A DNA stretch of 64,000 nt from Siphonodentalium dalli (taxonomy: Eukaryota; Mollusca; Scaphopoda; Gadilida; Siphonodentaliidae): assembly GCA_032622095.1 (NCBI GenBank), contig CP136067.1, forward strand, positions 198,240,052 to 198,304,051. The letters run 5' to 3'. Below the pieces are notes generated by a model. The model worked only from the letters and a program-made list of their open reading frames with translations, was not told the DNA's origin and searched no databases. Below are positions 33,216 through 45,572 of this stretch, one piece after another. The position numbers were made by a program, and so were the translations under genes. Position 1 is the first letter of the stretch, and the number at the start of each line of letters is the position of its first letter.

Positions 33216-34079
33216 GGAGAACATGTTGCTATACATTTAGTGTCACATAGTGATTGTTAACTGATTAATAATTAAAATTAAAATGTTTAGTAAGGTTTTG
33301 CCACTGAATATTGGTTTACCCAAATGGTGTTTCGTTACAAAATGCGAATAAATATTCAGTTAACTCAAACTTAATTAATTTGGCGGATAAATATTTAGTC
33401 ATTCATCTGAAAGAGTTGGGTGGGGTAACAATACCCTTATAAGAGGAGGGTTTAAAGATCAACAATTAACACAATAGTACTAAAGTAAATACTTGTTTTT
33501 TCAAGTATTGCAAAATATGGCTCAAAATCTGCAGAAATGTTCCTTCATATAATTAACAAAAATGATTCATGATCAATGAGGTGTCATCCCTGCCCCCTTG
33601 AATCATAATTACCAGTTAACAGTGAGCAGTGAATTCTGCAAAGGCAATCAAGAAATTTTGGAATTACAAGACGGGAATTTCACACAAATATCATATTTTT
33701 CACATAATTTCAGAATTAATGTCGATAGCTTCCAACTTGCCAAGGGGTCTGAGACTGAATTATATCAAAACATGTCATTTGGGATGGGATATAATCAAAC
33801 ATTTTGCTATAAAACCGTTTTTTTTTGTGTTGAACCTTAACATTAATTGGTTATCAATCCCGAATGCCAGTTAACGGGTGGGTACGAATTTGCGTTCGAC
33901 TTGAACATAGCCTAAATCCCGTGTAGTAGAAAAGAGGGGTTAATTAACGCTGACCATCTTGATGGCTCAACATGAGTCTAAGATGCGTATTTTGTGTACG
34001 AGGGAGATCATTTTCTAAAGTGACAATGTTGGTGTCAGGGTGAGAACAGGAAGGATAACAAACTCGATGTCATTTATGG
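33216..34079. other. Unique stretch, nothing recognised
   Basis: Short frames at 33598-33874 overlap each other on the plus strand with no recognisable domain. No repeat partner was noticed. Confidence 0.4.
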
Positions 34080-34205
34080 TCCTCGATTTCCACCAAACAT
34101 ATATAGTCATCACCATCCCGATGATTGTAACGGTGTAGTTACAATATGTCAAAAGTAGCGCCGTGCGAGTCAGGGATGGGGATGTGGAAGTGGTACCAAT
34201 TTGAT
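34080..34205 (+). repeat. Single monomer of the ~140-bp repeat
   Basis: CGATTTCCACCAAACATATA, CCCGATGATTGTAACGGTGT and GTCAAAAGTAGCGCCGT align with monomers of the array at 59330-60420. Confidence 0.6.
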
Positions 34206-34561
34206 AGATTCGAGATTTTTTATTGTTGTTGTTCTAATTTCATATGTAATATACGAACAAAACAGTCTGTACTAAATAGCACTATGGTGTAAACAAATAC
34301 AATGGTAAGTATAACATTGAAATTTAATAAAGTCATCGTAAACATTTGTCGTCGTCGTATTTATATATAGAGATGGTAAGGTAATGTGGTGCTGCTGTGA
34401 TCCGAATGGATATGGTATAATATATTATGCCAATGGTTGCAAAGTCCATTCCTGTGACGTATACCCTAGACGAGCATGGAACAATGCAACATTTTGCGCG
34501 TATATTAAAAATCCACACAACTTGTTCATGTGCGCAGTATCGGTTGTGTTTAGAATTGGGC

Positions 34562-34922
34562 AAAAGCTATAAACGTTTATTTGCTCAGTGAAGTGGCGGG
34601 GTAGAGATATGTTTATTAACCCTTTGAGTGCCAGGTCGATTTTTGTATCAACCCATATACCCTGTGCCAATGCATTCTCTTATATATGCGAGTCGACCAT
34701 AGGTCGCCTCGCATATATAAGAGAATGCATTGGCCTAACATTTTTTTTTCTTTTACAATTTTTTACAATTTTAATAATTTATTCTTATATTCTTTAACAT
34801 ACTTATTTTGTAGGTTTAGGGCCGATGAGATCGGCCCCTGACACTCAAATGGTTAAAGAGCTATAAACGTTTATTTTCTCAGTGAAGTGGCGGGGTAGCG
34901 ATATGTTTATTAAAGAGCTAAC
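34562..34922 (+). repeat. 53-bp tandem duplication split by a MITE
   Basis: GCTATAAACGTTTATTTGCTC through GATATGTTTATTA occurs at 34566-34618 and 34860-34912 with two mismatches. The family A MITE lies exactly at the TTAA ending the first unit. The second unit keeps an uninterrupted TTTATTAAAGAGC (34906-34918). Confidence 0.85.
34616..34856. mobile_element. TTAA-type MITE, family A copy 2
   Basis: TTAA at 34616-34619 and 34853-34856 bracket ends of CCCTTTGAGTGCCAGG type. The single hairpin core is at 34667-34733. The paralogous empty site at 34910-34913 shows that TTAA is duplicated on insertion. Confidence 0.92.
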
Positions 34923-35217
34923 TCTTGTGCATTCCGTGATCAAATGGTATTTTTGATATATGTTTATTCTCTCATCCAATATACATGGTACAGAGACAGA
35001 TTACAATAACAATACCTACCTCCTGTCACGTGCGGATAACAATTTATATTAAATGGTAATGCATATTTACTTAAAATGTACGTTAGTTTTAGACGATTCT
35101 GTTGCCTGAACTTCATAAAATTTGCATGTGTGTGTTATCAGGACGTGACAGGGGATTTGACAAAGAAGCATAAGGAGTGTAAGTGTATCGTCCCTTATTG
35201 AACTGCGAGTACAATGT

Positions 35218-35413
35218 AACCCATACAGAGCCCCAGACAAACATGAGCAGACGACACTCTTCTATATGCTTCTATATATGTGTGGGACTCCCTGCAGGGT
35301 AATGGATGTTTTTTTTTTATGTCCTAAAAAATGTAAGAAACAAATTGTTAGGCCAATGCATTGGCGCAGGGTAAAAGAATCCCGACTTACGACTGGATTT
35401 GATATGGCGGGTC
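35218..35413. mobile_element. MITE family D copy 3, left-truncated, hairpin collapsed
   Basis: It starts inside the central module (AACCCATACAGAGCCCC). The right hairpin is reduced to GGCCAATGCATTGGCGCAGG at 35352-35371, all 55 bp between the two ATGCAT copies being absent. The right outer repeat is intact up to GGCGGGTCGC. Confidence 0.8.
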
Positions 35414-35574
35414 GCTCTTCAATAAGTTTCATAAACTTAGACCAAGACCTAGTTTCTATGGGAAAACAATTATTAGTGCACTTAAACTTTGACAGTAATC
35501 TAAGATTTCTATAATTTAGCACTGAACGATATTTTTCAATTCCAAAATTGTGCTTAATGATGCGATATGATACA

Positions 35575-36000
35575 TATAATCTAATAGTGCTGTTTGAAGC
35601 GCCACATTGGTGCCGTTTCGGTCAGGGGTCGGGAGTGGCACTACTTTTGATAAGAGTGTGTTTAGTCGCCGTTATCCACCAAACTGATAATATTTTCCAT
35701 GATATGCGGAATTAATCGTGTGGTCTAAAGACGCCATTTTGGTGTCGGTTGGGTCGGGGAAGTGGATGGGATGGGCACTAACTTTGATAAGCATGTTTTA
35801 GTTACAGATATCCACCAAGTGATAAATATTCATCTACACGACAAGAGCAATCTAATTATGTGGCTTGGAGGAACCACAATGACCATATTCGAGTCAGTGA
35901 TGGGGAGGGGAAGGGCACCAATAGTGCCTGATAACAATTGTGTCACCGATTTTCAAAAAACTTATATATTAATAACCAATACATGATATATATTGGTGTG
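35575..36000 (+). repeat. ~140-bp repeat, three monomers
   Basis: GCGCCACATTGGTGCCGTTT, CCACCAAACTGATAATATT and TAATCGTGTGGTCTAAAGAC mark monomers related to 59330-60420. The copies are diverged. 36001-36741 shows nothing further. Confidence 0.65.
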
Positions 36001-36741
36001 GGGTTAAAGGCGGCGTCCCGTCGTAGTGGCCAGCGATTGGGGACAAGAATCCGGGATAAATCATTTCATGGCCAACTATTACCAACATTAAATATATATG
36101 TAGGCATCCCGATGACTCTAATGGTGTTGTTCAAAGTTGTTAGAGCCGTGCCAGGGCCAGGTGCCCACGTCACAATTTTCTTTCAATTTCTAAGTTCGTT
36201 TTTTGTTATATTTTCCAAAGATGTCAGCAATCTCTATATTTGACTAATGAGCTCGCCCAATAACTCATCACGGATGTTTCAAAAACATGATATCGAATTT
36301 ATTTGTTTTAAGGAAATCAAAAAGTGGTGACCGAATCAAGGTAAGTCACTTGAACACTTGTTTCTTCTCAACTGTCATATTTATGCAGGGACGGGAATAT
36401 ATCTCGGCATTGACAATGAGCTAGAAACAACTGATACATAGCTCGTTTGCTATCGTTTCCATGTTGAATTATTTGTATAGGTGCAGAATTCGGCGAGCAT
36501 TCACATCCATGTGATAATCTTGTTGTCATTTCCCTGCCGTGTTGTGGATAGGGAGCTAGGAACACGAGCATTGATACAACTATGTTGGTTACGACATTTC
36601 TGCTAAATTATATTATACATTAACATGATACGGCGATTACACTGGAGCGGTTTGAGATGCCAAAAGGGACACCATCTGGGTTAGAGTGGTGTCTGGGCAA
36701 ATAAATTGATAAAATAATTCAAAGCAAACTGGATATCAGTT

Positions 36742-37050
36742 GCAAAAGTTTTGGCAAGTCACTTATTAATTCCTCAATAAAGTTACTTTGAAAATTATCG
36801 GTCAATCAAAACCATTCATTTTTTGAAACTTAAACAATAGAATGATATTAGTGTTGTTTTATATGCGTTCGGAAAAGTTAACACCTCCATTACGATGCAT
36901 TTAATCTGATAACATTACGCAATATTTATTGTGATGGTGGAGTTTACGTAGCTAATCATCTTGTGGTGTTCCCCTCTGATGAAGCAACTATTTTACCATT
37001 TTATTGTTTGGTGATTGGTTTATTTGTGTATGATAAACCACAGTAGAGAT
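36742..37050 (-). mobile_element. hAT-like element relic
   Basis: The reverse complement matches 55480-55770 in order: GGTTTATCATAC, AACAATAAAA, GTTGCTTCATCAGA, ATCAGATTAA, GGTGTTAACTTTTCC, TTGAGGAATTAA and TGACTTGCCAAAACTTTTG. The CAGGG ends are missing, so it is an older, truncated copy. Confidence 0.7.
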
Positions 37051-38076
37051 GCGAGTATAATTATTAACTAACTGATTTCCTATCGACATCAAACGTCATT
37101 CAAGCCGCGAGTGTCGAAACATAAAAACTCAATCAAGTTTGCAGAAATGATACTATCAGGGATAACATTCGGTGGACTCTGGATATGAATGTTATCACAT
37201 TCACACTAGCGACTGATTCTCGTGTGTGTACGAATGCGTTACAAAAATATTTTCAATCAATCAGCAGTTATCCTTCACCGCTATTATTATTGTTATAATC
37301 CAAATCTATTTTATGTTGAAATTCGACGCAATTGCGGGGGCGATAAACGGAAGAATATGGGAACTATATTTATCTATTTGGCGGATGAAGAAGTGAACCG
37401 ACATCCATCAATTGTTGGCTAAGGCGATTGATGGAACATTTATCAATGTAAATGGCGAACATTTATGTAAACACAATATAATAAAAATAATATATGTTTA
37501 CCCCCGGGAGCTGAAAATGTGTACACATTGGTAAATTGACACAGGGGCGCTGACGTCTGAAGATTTAAAGGTGGCAGATTTGGGAAAATCGATATTCCGG
37601 ACAAGGTGCCAATATGGTTACGACATTGATCAACCAGCATATAGACTGAAAAGTCCGTTATTTGTGTAGTAGCGCAGTGTACAAACTATAGATGTACAGG
37701 AACACATATACAAAATATAAATACACTGTGTGACATAACCAGTAATTGGGTACAGTTTTTTCGACTCTACTTGTATGACTGAATTTGGGTGCTGATGATG
37801 TTTGCTGTCTATTTCATTCAAGCAGATGTGGCAATTATAAATCACAAGAACAGTACAAATAAAGTCCAAAATCTACTTAAAATTGCCAAGTGTTGTGGTT
37901 AAATCTACGAGTTAACTCATTCCCATTCCCATGATGAATTTAGATCTTGACATGTTAAACCTTCTTTGAAAAAAACTGTGTTTGTCAATACACATCTTGT
38001 AGGGATGGAGAGACAACGTTGGGGAGGGTCAGTTAGAATATTATATTGGTCGAGCGTGTGGTAAACACAGACCCGC
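37051..38076. other. Unique stretch, nothing recognised
   Basis: There are only short frames. GTTTACCCCCGGGAGC at 37497 resembles a fragment of the 13727 MITE. Confidence 0.4.
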
Positions 38077-38540
38077 ATATGTGACCGCCATATCAAATCC
38101 AGTCGTAAGTCGGGATTTTTTTTACCCTGTGCCAATGCATTCTCTTATATATGCGAGTCGATCATAGGTCGCCTCGCATATATAAGAGAATGCATTAGCC
38201 TAACAATTTTTTATCATTTTTTTTAAATAAATGTTTCTTACAATTTTTAGGACATAAAATAAAAAAACATCCATTTCCCTCTTGGGAGCCCCACACATAT
38301 ATAGAAGCATATAGAAGAGTGTCGTCTGCTCATGTTTGTCTGGGGCTTTGTATGGGTGAAATTATAAAATTGTTAAAAAAAACAAGAAAATATTATTAAA
38401 ATTGTAAAAAATTGTTAGGCCAATGCATTCTCTTATATATGAGAGGCGACCTATGGTCGACTCGCATATATAAGATAATGCATTGGCACAGGGTAAACAA
38501 ATCTCGACTTACGACTGGATTTGATATGGCGGGTCACATA
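38077..38540. mobile_element. MITE family D copy 4
   Basis: Both outer repeats are present (left GTGACCGCCATATC with one base lost). Hairpin cores are at 38132-38198 and 38420-38486. The central GAGCCCCACACATATATAG module runs opposite to copy 1, consistent with reversed insertion. Confidence 0.88.
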
Positions 38541-40311
38541 TATGGTTACTGGTCGATAGTTTATGGCACTCCTGTGACCGCAGGATACCGCGTAGGGCAT
38601 TTGCTAACCGTGCTGTCCCTACTCATTGCAATCGTCCGATATCCTCACATCAGTAACACATATTAGTAATACGTTGTGTGTATATATTCCATACCAAGCG
38701 ATGTTGATATAATGTCAAGTGCTTGTATTCGTTCATATGCTTGCGACGTACATCATTATATCAGTCTGCCAATCCGTTAATGACATTATATTTAATCGTG
38801 ATTAGTTCGTATATCCCACAATGCGTTCCCACGTTGGGATATGTTGATATTCCTGGAAGTATGCCCATATGCTTGCTACATGCAACAGGGCGTTGTTTCG
38901 TCAAACCGCGGACTGTACTGTACTATGTGAAGACAGCATGCGCTCACCCGACTCCCTCCAACTTATGCACAACACCATTGGCAGCTCAAAATTGAATAGG
39001 GTTGGATATGTTGGGACTATATATAGTAATATATGACTCAGTGTATCAACATATCATGAGCTCAACATGGCACTCAATAATCACTCTGTAATGCGGTCAT
39101 GAGTCACATCACGTTTTCATTAGTTATATATCACATTATCGGTGCATGTGCAATTTTTCAACATTGCCTAATTTCAACACACAGTGGAGCATATTTCAAA
39201 GTAATTTTATTATATCTCTACGTTATCAAGCAGGCCAGATATTCAGTGCTACCAACATTAGACATATGGCGTGGACATTGTTAGATATATATTATAGATG
39301 GTGATATGAGAAATGTACACCTCTTCTAAATTTATATTCGAACCAGGGAAGAAATGTCAATATTTTTTTATCGATGTCAAAGCAATTTCGTGGACTTATT
39401 TCGACACTGCGAGAATATTCAGACGTTAATACTAATATAATTGTATTTTGGATCGCAAACCGCCATGTCGATTTGATCTACGTGTGCACTATTACGTTTA
39501 AGTGTGGTCATATTAGTTGATCAATCCAATATCGTAGTTTAGTTCACGAAAAGTTAATTATTCCTCAAGCTATTCCTCACCGATTGGGGCGTTTATTTTG
39601 ATTGTATCACATATCCCATATTGCCTCAAAACCATTATGTCATTCCCAGATATCATAGAATTATGACAATTGTTGTTGCCAAAATAACGAGTCATGTATT
39701 ATGACTAATTTACAAAATTACATGTAAGTGCCAGAGAAGCAAAATGAAAATTTGGATGGTCTGGTATATTAGTTTTTTGGCTCTAATATATTATGAGTCA
39801 GGCAATCAGCCAACTTTAGTTGTGACTAAAACACAAACAGTACAAAACTCCCCTCACTGATCTGAAAACTAAATCGCCTGAGAAACAACTAAATTATTTG
39901 CCTTATTTATCTATTTATTGTTATCCGATGAATTTTTATTATTTTTTAATAATTATTGAGGTGCGATTTCATTCTCTTTTGTTGTTCAGTTCTTGCATAC
40001 ATGTCCATATAATTTGTACGAACATGATCGACGGCTGCACGTTGGTAACATTGCATAATTTGATTTTCAATGTAGCTACAATAACTACCTGGTGTGGAAC
40101 ACCTTGCCATCCAGTGGAGGTGTGAGAGTAACTACGTGCAGGCATGTCAAATGCATGTTAGCCACCCACGGATAGTTAATTTAAATACCGGGTATATAAT
40201 ATTCATCCTTCAACTCAAGTTAGTTCAAATTTAACCATATATTATGAGTTAAAATTTCTATAATGACGATGTATATGTATAGCAATATGAGTCTTGATCA
40301 AGTTATGAGAT
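38541..40311. other. Unique 1.8-kb stretch, no gene seen
   Basis: A+T-rich, short frames only. No repeat partners or palindromes were noted. Confidence 0.4.
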
Positions 40312-40402
40312 GACAGGAATTGAATGATAAAACCATAATAGACACATCTATGCACTAATGAGTCTAAAAGGTGTTATCATTCAATTACTGTCATCTTATA
40401 AT
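40312..40402. repeat. 91-bp hairpin repeat
   Basis: TTATGAGATGACAGGAATTG through AATGATAA pairs with TTATCATTCAATTACTGTCA through TCTTATAA. The arms are about 28 bp. It is probably a small MITE. Confidence 0.75.
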
Positions 40403-40631
40403 TACTACCTGGTGGTAAAAATAACGTTAACTAATTTTGGATTAATTTAACAACTTTGAATGTAGTGTGTGCTCGAATTGTTTTCTCTTTTTGATATACT
40501 CAAGTTTGGCCTTTTACAATCTAAGACTATTGAAGTTGAACACACGAGTTATACAATCATTGAACATATCATATGTACAAGTACAAGTACAAAGGGAATA
40601 TTTCATCAACACGAATTTAGTATAGAGAGAT

Positions 40632-40800
40632 TCAGATTCAGATGTTTATTACGCCTTTCGTCGTATTTGACATAACAGGCGATTCAATTTCAAACAGTGT
40701 ACATAATACATAATATAAATGTGAGGTGACATAATATACATACACAATACACACAATATAGGTTGGAGTTATTAGTGTACTACATGTACTTGGTATATTG
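40632..40800 (-). mobile_element. LINE-type 3' end (minus strand)
   Basis: On the minus strand it ends GTAATAAACATCTGAATCTG followed by AATCTC. An AATAAA string with ATCTGA tandem units is a common LINE 3' end in invertebrates. No coding remnant was found upstream in this window. Confidence 0.4.
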
Positions 40801-41084
40801 ATTGAGGGTATAGCTATCAGATGTGGTGTTTAAAGTAAGTGGGTCGGGGTGTTGTGGGAGTCAACTGTCTTTTAACACGACTATTTTACATTTTTCATAT
40901 ATATTTATATATCGTGGTGCTTTAATCATAGCCTCAGAAGTGCAAAACAATTTCTAGGGCTTTCTTTATAAATAGTGAAAGGTTTCTGATCGTGTGATTA
41001 TTGCGGGAAGTAAAGAGCTGCTGTAGTTTAAGAACATTTGGTCTTCTGAAGTATAGAACTGTGTAATATATCACTCACGTGCAA

Positions 41085-41192
41085 TCTGCCGACAATGTCA
41101 TGCAGGACGCGGAACCAAACGCGGTCGTGCATGCTGCATTCGCGCCATGCGTTTGACGACATAGACCTGAATGAAAAAAAAGTTGGTAAGTA
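41085..41192 (+). other. CpG-rich segment ending in a GTAAGT donor-like site
   Basis: GGACGCGGAACCAAACGCGG and CGCGCCATGCGTTTGACGAC stand out from the A+T-rich surroundings. One frame stays open for about 100 bases up to AAAGTTG|GTAAGT at 41186, reading AFDDIDLNEKKV at its end. This could be an exon end, but no partner exon or known domain supports it. Confidence 0.15.
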
Positions 41193-41339
41193 TTTATGTA
41201 TTGAGCACCTATGGACGATATAACAAATTTCCCCACCAAATCAGTAGTGGTTCAATGTCGAAAAATGTGATGAAATCTGTTTCCAATCAACATATTTATC
41301 AAAAATGAAACGTCTAAATGTCCTCAGTGGAGGGTTCAA

Positions 41340-41460
41340 CACCACTTTAACCTGGTCAACGCCGGGTCACAGACACAGACACAGACACAGACACCGACAC
41401 AGACACAGACACAGACACAGACAAAACTGAAGATTGGGTATATTATTTAAAGTGGTTTAT
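41340..41460 (+). repeat. Retroelement-type tail with (CACAGA)n
   Basis: ACCTGGTCAACGCCGGGTCA leads into about ten ACAGAC hexamers (41362-41425) and a TATATTATTTAAAG end. The arrangement matches other tails in the window. Confidence 0.6.
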
Positions 41461-42904
41461 TCATGAACAAAATATTTGAAGCGCAATGTCATTTTGCCTT
41501 GACGGAAAGTATGATAAAGGTGTAGATCCCCCTCCTCTTGCAACGCTCCGAATGGGCCGGAAGTTTCTTATCACAAAATATCCCACAAAACTATCCCGAA
41601 TGGTTATATGTAGATACCGGGGCAAATAAAATAAAAACAAATAAACTGATTTAGAAGCATGTCCGATATGTGTATTTGATTCATATTTGTTATTGTATAA
41701 CACTTGTTAGGGTGAGATACATTATTTTCATCTCACCAAGTGCATAATTTTTGAAAAAAGCAGAGTGATTTTGTTAACTGTGACCATCTATTTTTTCGAT
41801 AAAATCTACTACATGTATATATTCATATTAATTTATAATCCGACATTCCAGACCTGACATCTCATAAGGGGCATACCGTAAACACGATAACTCTCAGTTC
41901 AACTTGCTATTAATTTGTCATGAGCATCTGCTGCTGAATGGTATATCACCAGAAACGTGGTTACAGTGTCTTAATTGGGAGTGTATGCATACAAAGTAAC
42001 ATGTACACGTACAACACTAGTGAATCACTTGTTATAAACAACACTTGTTTGTCGAAGAGTATAGATTGCTTCATAAGGGAATGTGGGATATTCTCAACAT
42101 GACGTGTTAGTCTATTTTTCATATGGTGAACATAGCGAGCATTAATTTTGTATAGCAGGTTGGAAAAAGCTTAAAGATTTCAACCATTAATGTATTGAAC
42201 TCATCATCACAGTCCGTTCTAGGCAGCATAGGGAAACATAGATTGTCCTAGATTGATATATTATTGCCCCCATTGAGTCTTCTTGTGCGAACAAGGGTGT
42301 GTATTCAGGAGAATGTATCCCATATATGGATGTTTGAAACAGACATGAACAGCAATCTAAACTTTTATTATACAGTCAACGTTGATTTATCAAAACAATC
42401 CCTATAAAATGGATTTCGATACATATATCACACAGAAGGTGGTATCAATTTTGTCACTTCCACACTGACTCATGCGTGCGACTGTTTCACTGGCGTCTCG
42501 TGTGTACCAATGCTCAACAGAAATACAGGAATATTCACGAATATTAGGTGCCGTTTACACATAGCCGGTGAGCGATCTAAGCGGTGAACCCATTAACACG
42601 CGAAAGTTACTGCAGAGTGTTTACACATCGCCGGCGAAGCTACGCATATACTCATGTGTCTCCTTTACTTGTTAATAGTTTTAATTTTAGTTCTCACTAA
42701 ACTGGAATATGATATTACTGTACACCTGTAAACATCTAGCCGCTTCCTGCTAGAGGTGTGGTTGGGCAGTATAGTGAAGTGAAAAATTATAGAAATGGAA
42801 ATGCCGAAATTATTAATATCCAAATCAAACTTTCAGGTATTGCTATTGGTAATTTTAAAGATCTTTGAACAACATTGTTATCTTCATCCCATTTTCCTCT
42901 CTTC

Positions 42905-43031
42905 TGGTTGGCTGAGGTTGCGTCACATGGCGGGCCGCAAATCACTTGTTACCCTCGATGGTAACATTTCGTCAGTTATGGACCGCTCAGCTGTTACCAG
43001 TAAACATAGAACAACGAAGAACTCAACGTGA
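42905..43031 (+). promoter_or_regulatory. Promoter-like cluster with a short open frame
   Basis: GGTTGGCTGAGGTTGCGTCA is followed at once by CACATGGCGGGCCGC. An inverted CCAAT-like box, a CRE-like TGCGTCA and a YY1-like ATGGCGG within 30 bases resemble a metazoan housekeeping start. The ATG opens a 34-residue frame (MAGRKSLVTLDGN...) ending TGA at 43031. No gene downstream was recognised, so this may be chance. Confidence 0.2.
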
Positions 43032-43379
43032 AGAGATTAGCTCTCTAATAATTTCCGAAAACACGCATTTTATAAACCCCACTGTTTCGTAACAACGGCG
43101 AACTGTGGTGTTTGTTAATTTGCATAATTGTTGTCTTTAATTTGCAATTAAAGCACGCTATGTATAAATGGTGTTATCACAGACATAAATCCCTTATAAG
43201 GTGTAATGTTCCTATTGGACCTTTTTATATCAATAATGAATACCGTGGAATAAATAGATAAACCTTATTAAGCAGTTGGTATGTACTGTAGACAACTGCA
43301 CATACGATGTACATACGTCACACATTCGTGTGTACTCCTTTGTCAGATAACAAAACAGTTGTCACCCTTGTTTCCGTAA

Positions 43380-43485
43380 GACACGGGGATTTGTAGCCGC
43401 TCTTGACCTGGAATGTCACCCGAGGGCCTGGCGGACTGAGGATGCCTTTCCAGGTCTTGAACGGGCGACAAATCCCCGCGTCTCA
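43380..43485. repeat. Inverted repeat with ~32-bp arms
   Basis: GACACGGGGATTTGTAGCCG and CTCTTGACCTGG pair with CCAGGTCTTGAACGGGCGAC and AAATCCCCGCGTCTC. The loop is ~40 bp and the element is GC-rich compared with the flanks. Confidence 0.75.
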
Positions 43486-43799
43486 CTCAATCGCGGGCGA
43501 CAACTATATACTGTTAAAGGTTTGTTTGAGTTCATAGACAAACTGATGATGGTCTTATCAAAACATTTTGGCATCTTTTTAACTCATTGGGAGTAATTTT
43601 CAAAAACCTAGAAATTCTACCTTTGGCATTAAATGAATCTTGTTTTTGTGGGGTACGTTCTAAAACTATTTTCAAAATTCTAATAAACCGCTCCAGGGTC
43701 CAGCTTCCACCGCAAAATTCATGTCATCAGAACGAGGAGCAATTTGTCTGCGAGAAATTGGGACCTTGGTCATCATCACATTTAGCCTCGAATCTTCTT

Positions 43800-44130
43800 T
43801 AATATGCCTACAGATTTCAAAATTTTCTCACACCTGGTCATAACCATGGTCGGTCGATTATATTAAGTCTTGGTCCCGCCCCCGTTGTCAGTTAAACATC
43901 TATCTAATTTAACTGTATCAAATCAGGGTTCAAGTTGTTTGATGTCAGACCACTAAACATGTTAGGATTGGGCAATTTCCAGGTTTAGACACAGGTTCAG
44001 ATCTAAAGGAAATCGCTCAACACGGGGCCCCCTAGAGGATTAATGCGAGTGGAAAGTTCGATTAAAGCCCAACGGGGTGCGTATAAGTATTTATGCGAAC
44101 TTGTGAGTTTGGTGAGATTCAAGGTTTGGT
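43800..44130 (+). repeat. Old dispersed repeat, relative of 19440-19800
   Basis: TTTCTCACACCTGGTCATAA with CATGGTCGGTC, and CAACGGGGTGCGTATAAG follow the order of the copy at 19440-19760. Confidence 0.35.
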
Positions 44131-44770
44131 GCAGTTGGAAATTCCAAAGATGAACAGTCCCACACCTCCAAATCAGGCCCTCAAGACCCGTCCCTGTATA
44201 GATATGTCCACGGCGCACTCAGATTTAGATTATTGAACTTTGTCCATTAATTTTGAATCCATTGAAACGTGCCATCCCATTTCTTCCATATATATGAACA
44301 TACATGTACATGGACACACATTTAATTCCCTCGAATGCGCAACAGATGTACAATGCATAAGCGGAGTACGTGTACCATCATCATCAGTTAGTATTTATAA
44401 TAATAGCTTATACTCAAGGTGTTTGACCACTGATGGGCAGATGATTAGAGACAATCAAACTGACACACTGACCCATATACACAGGCGAAAAGCGGACTGG
44501 CCTATATTGCCTGCGTCAATTGTTGAAAGGCAATCATCCGTGACGGCATGACACCAGATAAAGATCTAACTTAAATGCAGAGCGAATTAGAATCTATACG
44601 ACAACAAGTTGCTTTTGTTGAATAATTTAATCCAGAAAATTAAAACCGAATAGCTGCATATCCGGATAGATTTAATTCTTACCCGGCGAAGTATAAACGC
44701 TCTATTGTTATCGCTAACCGACTAAAGCGAATAGGATCTTATCCGGCTAATGTATAAACACCCCCTAGTT

Positions 44771-44830
44771 ATTCGAGGTTGGCGCGGGTTCAAACCCCGA
44801 CATGGTCGAAAGTTGGGACATGTTTTCAAG
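44771..44830 (+). other. B-box-like motif
   Basis: GCGCGGGTTCAAACCCCGAC at 44789 forms a T-arm-like hairpin containing GGTTCAAACCC, close to the pol III B-box. No matching A-box or acceptor stem was found, so a tRNA gene is not supported. A tRNA-derived fragment is possible. Confidence 0.15.
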
Positions 44831-44936
44831 CTTGATCTGAGTTGAGGGAGATCTCAATGTGCCATTCCGATCGATACCTTGTAATTTCGATAAGAAATTA
44901 CAATTAGTTTACGCTCGCTGAATTAAGCACATCCAT

Positions 44937-45447
44937 ATATAAGGATTAACTGTCATGTGGACTGTTTTTATGGAGACATAACCGTGAGGTAAGTGGTCAT
45001 AACTTGTGTAAAACCCGAGGGTTTTTTAGATACAAGTTATGACCACTTACCTCACGGTTACATCTCCATAAAAACAGTCCACATGGCAGTTAATCCTTAT
45101 ATTTATATACATTTAGCTAAAAAGCCACTTTTGTAAATGTATTTAAATCGAAAAGTGTATCGTGACAAAACCAGCCAAAAAAACCCATAGCACCCTTGGC
45201 AAAAGTTAACAGGAACAATTTCTCTTTATATTGAAACCCGATGATTTATTAAGTCAATCCTGCGCGAGTCCAAATGCGCCCAAAAACATTACGCGTTTGT
45301 CTTTCCAAAACCTATGACGCGTCGATGTAATTATGAGGCTGCAATTATGAGCTGTTGCGCGTTCACCGATAAATAATTGCAACTAGCCACGTGGGCGCCG
45401 ACCAATCACAATGCTGGATTTAGTGATAATCACACTTAGTTTGTAAA
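44937..45447 (+). repeat. Hairpin-bearing ~510-bp repeat, copy 2
   Basis: This is the partner of 3003-3516. The hairpin (44937-45102) keeps pairing despite changes shared by both arms (GTGGTCATAAC here against GTGGACATAAC there). The tail again has GCCACGTGGGCGCCGACCAA. Confidence 0.8.
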
Positions 45448-45572
45448 TATAAAGTAATGAACTCACACTACTGAGTCCGTGTCTCCATAACTCTGGTATA
45501 AATAGGTAAGACTGGTGGCGCAACATCGACCACTGGGATCATCACTAATAAAGTTGCAAAATATGTCATCAT

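Larger units (their letters stand above)
42546..44768. mobile_element. Possible 2.2-kb element with doubled terminal motifs
   Basis: The left end has GTTTACACATAGCCGG and, 68 bp on, GTGTTTACACATCGCCGG. The right end, inverted, has GTGTTTATACATTAGCCGG and, about 62 bp on, GCGTTTATACTTCGCCGGG. Matching paired motifs at both ends suggest terminal inverted repeats of ~90 bp. No target duplication was found. The interior contains the palindrome at 43380-43485 and an old dispersed repeat. Tentative. Confidence 0.35.

Noticed and set aside
34384-34572. Cys-rich 62-residue frame beginning MWCCCDPNGYG
   Set aside because: Suggestive of a small secreted peptide, but there is no signal sequence, no splice context, and the opposite strand is open as well.
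38077-38540. Apparent inversion of the central module in family D copy 4
   Set aside because: The outer ends and hairpins are symmetrical, so simple insertion in the opposite orientation explains it.
44789-44812. tRNA T-arm-like hairpin with GGTTCAAACCC
   Set aside because: No A-box, anticodon arm or acceptor stem could be placed, so a tRNA gene is not called.
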